A stretch of DNA of 64,000 nt. Source: Sphingomonas sp. PAMC 26621 (GTDB taxonomy: Bacteria; Pseudomonadota; Alphaproteobacteria; Sphingomonadales; Sphingomonadaceae). The notes beneath the pieces were generated by a model. It was not told the origin of the DNA. It did no database searches and saw nothing but the letters and a program-made list of their open reading frames with translations. The first letter of the stretch is position 1. Each line of letters starts with the position of its first letter. A program made the position numbers and the translations under genes. Shown here piece after piece: positions 61,624-64,000 of this stretch. Location of the stretch: the NCBI RefSeq assembly GCF_000251145.1, contig NZ_AIDW01000027.1, positions 1 through 64,000 of the forward strand. The letters are read 5' to 3'.

Positions 61624-62499
61624 CTATTGCACCCTCCCCGCGAACCCTTGGATCAGCGCCGCCACATCCGCGGGGCGTTCCTCATGCGCGAGATGGCCAA
61701 GCCCCGGCATGACCTCGGTCCGGCTCCCGGGGATCAGCGCCCCCGCCGCCTTGACCGACGAGAGCGGAATCGCCGTATCCGCCGCGCCGTGCACCAACAG
61801 CGTCGGCACGCGCAGCCGCGGCACGTCGCGCGCGAACGGGTCGAGGTCCCACGCCGCCATCATCGTGATCGCGCCTGCGACATGATCCGACGTCGCGAAC
61901 AGCCGCCGGTAGAAATCGACCCCGGCCGAGTCGATCCGTGACCCCGTCGCGCGTTTGACATAGGCCGAAGCATCCCCGGGCCCGCGCACCATCGCAGCGA
62001 CGATATGCGGCGCGAACGGATTGACGAACAGCATCCGCGCGAGCGTCGGGAACAACTGCGCGGCAAGCCCCGGGAACGGCATCAGCGCCGGATTGAGGCC
62101 GACCACGCCGCGCGGCCGGACCAGCCCGTCGAGCACCATCCGCACCCCGATCGCCGCCCCCGCCGAATGCCCGACGACGAGATCAGGCGCTACCCCGAGC
62201 GTGCCGAGCAGATTGCCGACCGCGCGCGCCATCGCGGGCATCGCGAGCCCGCCGGAGGGACGCCCGGTGGTGAAGCCATGCCCCGGCAGATCGGGCGCGA
62301 CGACCGTGAAGCGCTCTGCCAGCAGCGGCATCAGCCCGCGCCAGCTATGCGTCGCCGCGCCGGTGCCGTGGAGCAGCAGCACGACCGGCCCCGCCCCCAT
62401 CTGCTGGACGTGCCAGCGGATTCGCCCGCTCTCGACGAACCGGCTGGCGGCGCGATTGGGCCAGTCGCGCCCCTCGACCGACCAGCGCGGCGCGCTCAT
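61624..62499 (-). CDS. bchO: BchO, alpha/beta hydrolase of the Mg-chelatase operon
   Basis: The 291-residue product has the alpha/beta-hydrolase features LLLHGTGAATHSW (oxyanion), nucleophile elbow VVGHSAGAAIGVRM, acid LVHGAADTAIP and His in MPGLGHLAHEE. BchO occurs with bchI and bchD; its exact role in Mg chelation is not known. The ATG overlaps the bchD stop by four bases. Confidence 0.94.
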   Translation of the reverse strand: MSAPRWSVEGRDWPNRAASRFVESGRIRWHVQQMGAGPVVLLLHGTGAATHSWRGLMPLLAERFTVVAPDLPGHGFTTGRPSGGLAMPAMARAVGNLLGTLGVAPDLVVGHSAGAAIGVRMVLDGLVRPRGVVGLNPALMPFPGLAAQLFPTLARMLFVNPFAPHIVAAMVRGPGDASAYVKRATGSRIDSAGVDFYRRLFATSDHVAGAITMMAAWDLDPFARDVPRLRVPTLLVHGAADTAIPLSSVKAAGALIPGSRTEVMPGLGHLAHEERPADVAALIQGFAGRVQ

Positions 62500-64000
62500 G
62501 CCGCCTGCACCGCGGCGACCGCGCGGTGCATCGCCGCCGCATCCGCGCGCGGCAGCGGGAGATAGCGCGCGCCCATCGCCAGCGCGAGGCGCGCGCCCTC
62601 GGGGCGGGGCCGCGCGGACGTGTCGAGGAACGCCGCACCGATCCGCATCTGGCCGATCGCGCGCGCGGCCTGTTCGGCGTCGCGCTCGGCGCGGTCGCGG
62701 ACCGCGCTGCCGTCTGCGGCGATGTTGGCGCGGCCGTCGGTCAGCACGACGAGGAACGGAGTCCGTCCGCGCGCGCGCGCCGCTTCCGCCAGCAGCCGCG
62801 CGGCGTCGAGCCCGGCGGCGAGCGGCGTCCCCCCGCCCCCCGGCAGCGCCGCGAGCGCACGCCGCGCGCGGGTCAGCGAGCGTGTCGGCGGGAGCAGCAG
62901 TTCCGCACCAACCCCGCGAAACGCGATCAGCGCGACCTGCGCGCGCTTTACATAGGCCTCGGCGAGCAACAGCTCGACCGCGCCCTTCGCCTCCGCCAGC
63001 CGCGCCGCCGCCGCCGACCCCGACGCATCGACCGCGAAGATCGTCAGTGTTTCGCTGCGAGTCTCGAACCGGCGGATGCGCAGGTCGTCGCGCCGGATCC
63101 GGATCGCGCCGTCGCCCCGCGCGCGCAGCGTCTGCCACGGCGCGGCGGCGCGCAGCGTATCGATCAGGCTTAGCCGCACGCCACCGCGCGGGATACCTGC
63201 GCGCGAGGCCAAAGGGCGGCCGCGCAATGCGGACTTGCGGCGTTCGCCAGCACCGCTCGCGCGGTTCGCGCTACGCCGCCCGCGCCCTGCCGCGAGCTGT
63301 TCGAGCATGTCGCGCGGGAGCGTGGCGAGCGCGGCTTCGAGGATGACGTCTTCGGGGGCCTCGGGGGTGCCGTGTTCCTCCTCGCCCGAGTCGCTTTCGG
63401 GAGGTGGCGGCGGGGGGTCGCTGGCGCTGTCGGCTTCGGGCGGCGCGGGCAGCCGGGTCGCGCGGGGCACGAGGACGAGACGGACCGCGAGCAACAGATC
63501 CTCGTCCTCGATGCCATCGCGCCCGGCAAGCGCGGCGGCGGCGCGCGCGGTGCGGAGCGCGAACAGCGGCGCGCGGGCGGAATCGATCCCGAGTGCCAGT
63601 GCGGTTGCGGCGAGGATGGCAAATGGGTCGGGTGGTGGGGTTGCCTTTACCCGATCGTTTTCGAGCAGGCTTTCGGAGGCAATTTCAACGGTTTCTGTCA
63701 CCAGACGCGTCATTTTGGCGGCATCCTTCCCCGGCGAAGGCCGGGGCCCAGTCGCGCAGGTCGCTGTAACAGCGCGCATCGCTTCGCCAGCATCGTCCCG
63801 CAACTGGGCCCCGGCCTTCGCCGGGGAAGCGGAAGTCGGGCGACACCCCGACAGATCCATCCGAAACGCGAGCCGCTCGACCAGCGTCTGGGGCGGGGCC
63901 TCGTCGTCCACCCCGTCGTCGAGCGCGACCACCGCGACCTGCACCGCCGCCCCGTCCACCGCGCCCGCATCGAGCACGCCCGCGAGTCGCGCGGCGGTCG
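62496..64000 (-). CDS. bchD: Magnesium chelatase, D subunit (partial, runs off right edge), with an in-frame repeat insertion
   Basis: The visible part has the AAA+ C-terminal portion (ILAATALALGIDSARAPLFA, EDEDLLLAVRLVLVPRA), a Pro/Glu-rich linker (PPPPPESDSGEEE), and a von Willebrand A integrin I domain with MIDAS motif FAVDASGSAAAARL and VLTDGRANIA. With BchI it forms the motor that drives Mg insertion by BchH. A 102-bp family A element (63727-63828) is read in frame just after ERLAFRMDLSG. The N-terminal AAA+ core and bchI lie outside the window. Confidence 0.93.
   Translation of the reverse strand, partial: TAARLAGVLDAGAVDGAAVQVAVVALDDGVDDEAPPQTLVERLAFRMDLSGCRPTSASPAKAGAQLRDDAGEAMRAVTATCATGPRPSPGKDAAKMTRLVTETVEIASESLLENDRVKATPPPDPFAILAATALALGIDSARAPLFALRTARAAAALAGRDGIEDEDLLLAVRLVLVPRATRLPAPPEADSASDPPPPPPESDSGEEEHGTPEAPEDVILEAALATLPRDMLEQLAAGRGRRSANRASGAGERRKSALRGRPLASRAGIPRGGVRLSLIDTLRAAAPWQTLRARGDGAIRIRRDDLRIRRFETRSETLTIFAVDASGSAAAARLAEAKGAVELLLAEAYVKRAQVALIAFRGVGAELLLPPTRSLTRARRALAALPGGGGTPLAAGLDAARLLAEAARARGRTPFLVVLTDGRANIAADGSAVRDRAERDAEQAARAIGQMRIGAAFLDTSARPRPEGARLALAMGARYLPLPRADAAAMHRAVAAVQAA
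63727..63828. repeat. 102-bp family A palindromic element inside bchD
   Basis: Both 25-base arms match the consensus without a mismatch in the core. It is 34 codons long and encodes SPAKAGAQ...TGPRPSPGK, in the same phase as the copy in bchB. Confidence 0.93.

Overview
The window is high-GC alphaproteobacterial DNA. Gene content and order point to an aerobic anoxygenic phototroph of the sphingomonad type; the genus is inferred, not shown. About 39 kb (24.6 kb to the right edge) is a photosynthesis gene cluster for bacteriochlorophyll a, a type II reaction centre and a spheroidene-type carotenoid. No pucBA (LH2), pufQ, crtB, crtI or crtE is visible, and bchI would lie beyond the right edge.

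Layout. 1-2903 (-): branched-chain 2-oxoacid dehydrogenase genes (E1 alpha, E1 beta, start of E2). 3.2-24.5 kb: housekeeping genes, including a fumarylacetoacetase-family enzyme, an acyl-CoA dehydrogenase, a cytochrome c with two thioesterases, an ABC exporter, a RibD-type reductase, a DsbA-like protein, an M48 protease, an AI-2E-type permease, RNase E, an amidase, PBP1A, RF2, a lipoprotein methyltransferase, a RadC-like protein, ThyA and an anchored cytochrome c. 24.6-28.8 kb (-): bchG-pucC-bchP-tspO and a small ORF. 28.9-31.3 kb (-): the regulators ppsR and an aerR/ppaA-type B12-binding gene. 31.5-47.5 kb (+): bchFNBHLM-lhaA-puhABC-orf98-acsF-puhE-hemA, nearly all joined by 4-base ATGA/GTGA overlaps. 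47.8-49.1 kb (-): a DUF3422 membrane protein. 49.1-57.8 kb (-): bchCXYZ-pufBALMC superoperon. 57.9-61.5 kb: crtF (-), divergent from crtDC (+). 61.4-64 kb (-): bchD (partial), bchO and a small membrane ORF.

How it works together. bchH/D, bchM, acsF, bchNBL, bchF, bchXYZ, bchC, bchG and bchP cover the route from protoporphyrin IX to phytylated bacteriochlorophyll a, apart from bchI. hemA feeds the pathway with 5-aminolevulinate. pufLM and puhA form the reaction centre, pufC is its tetraheme donor, pufBA is LH1, and lhaA, pucC and puhBCE assist assembly. Motifs fitting the PpsR/CrtJ operator TGT-N12-ACA (some with one mismatch) sit before bchF, bchG and bchC and between crtF and crtD.

Unusual points. 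(1) Several families of GC-rich palindromic elements are dispersed here, and at least four copies lie inside photosynthesis genes without breaking the frame (two in bchB, one each in bchH and bchD); another makes up the N-terminus of bchY. (2) bkdA1, bchZ and crtF each carry an apparent one-base deletion, while crtC and the AI-2E permease lack a normal start codon. This looks more like sequence error than decay, but needs reads.
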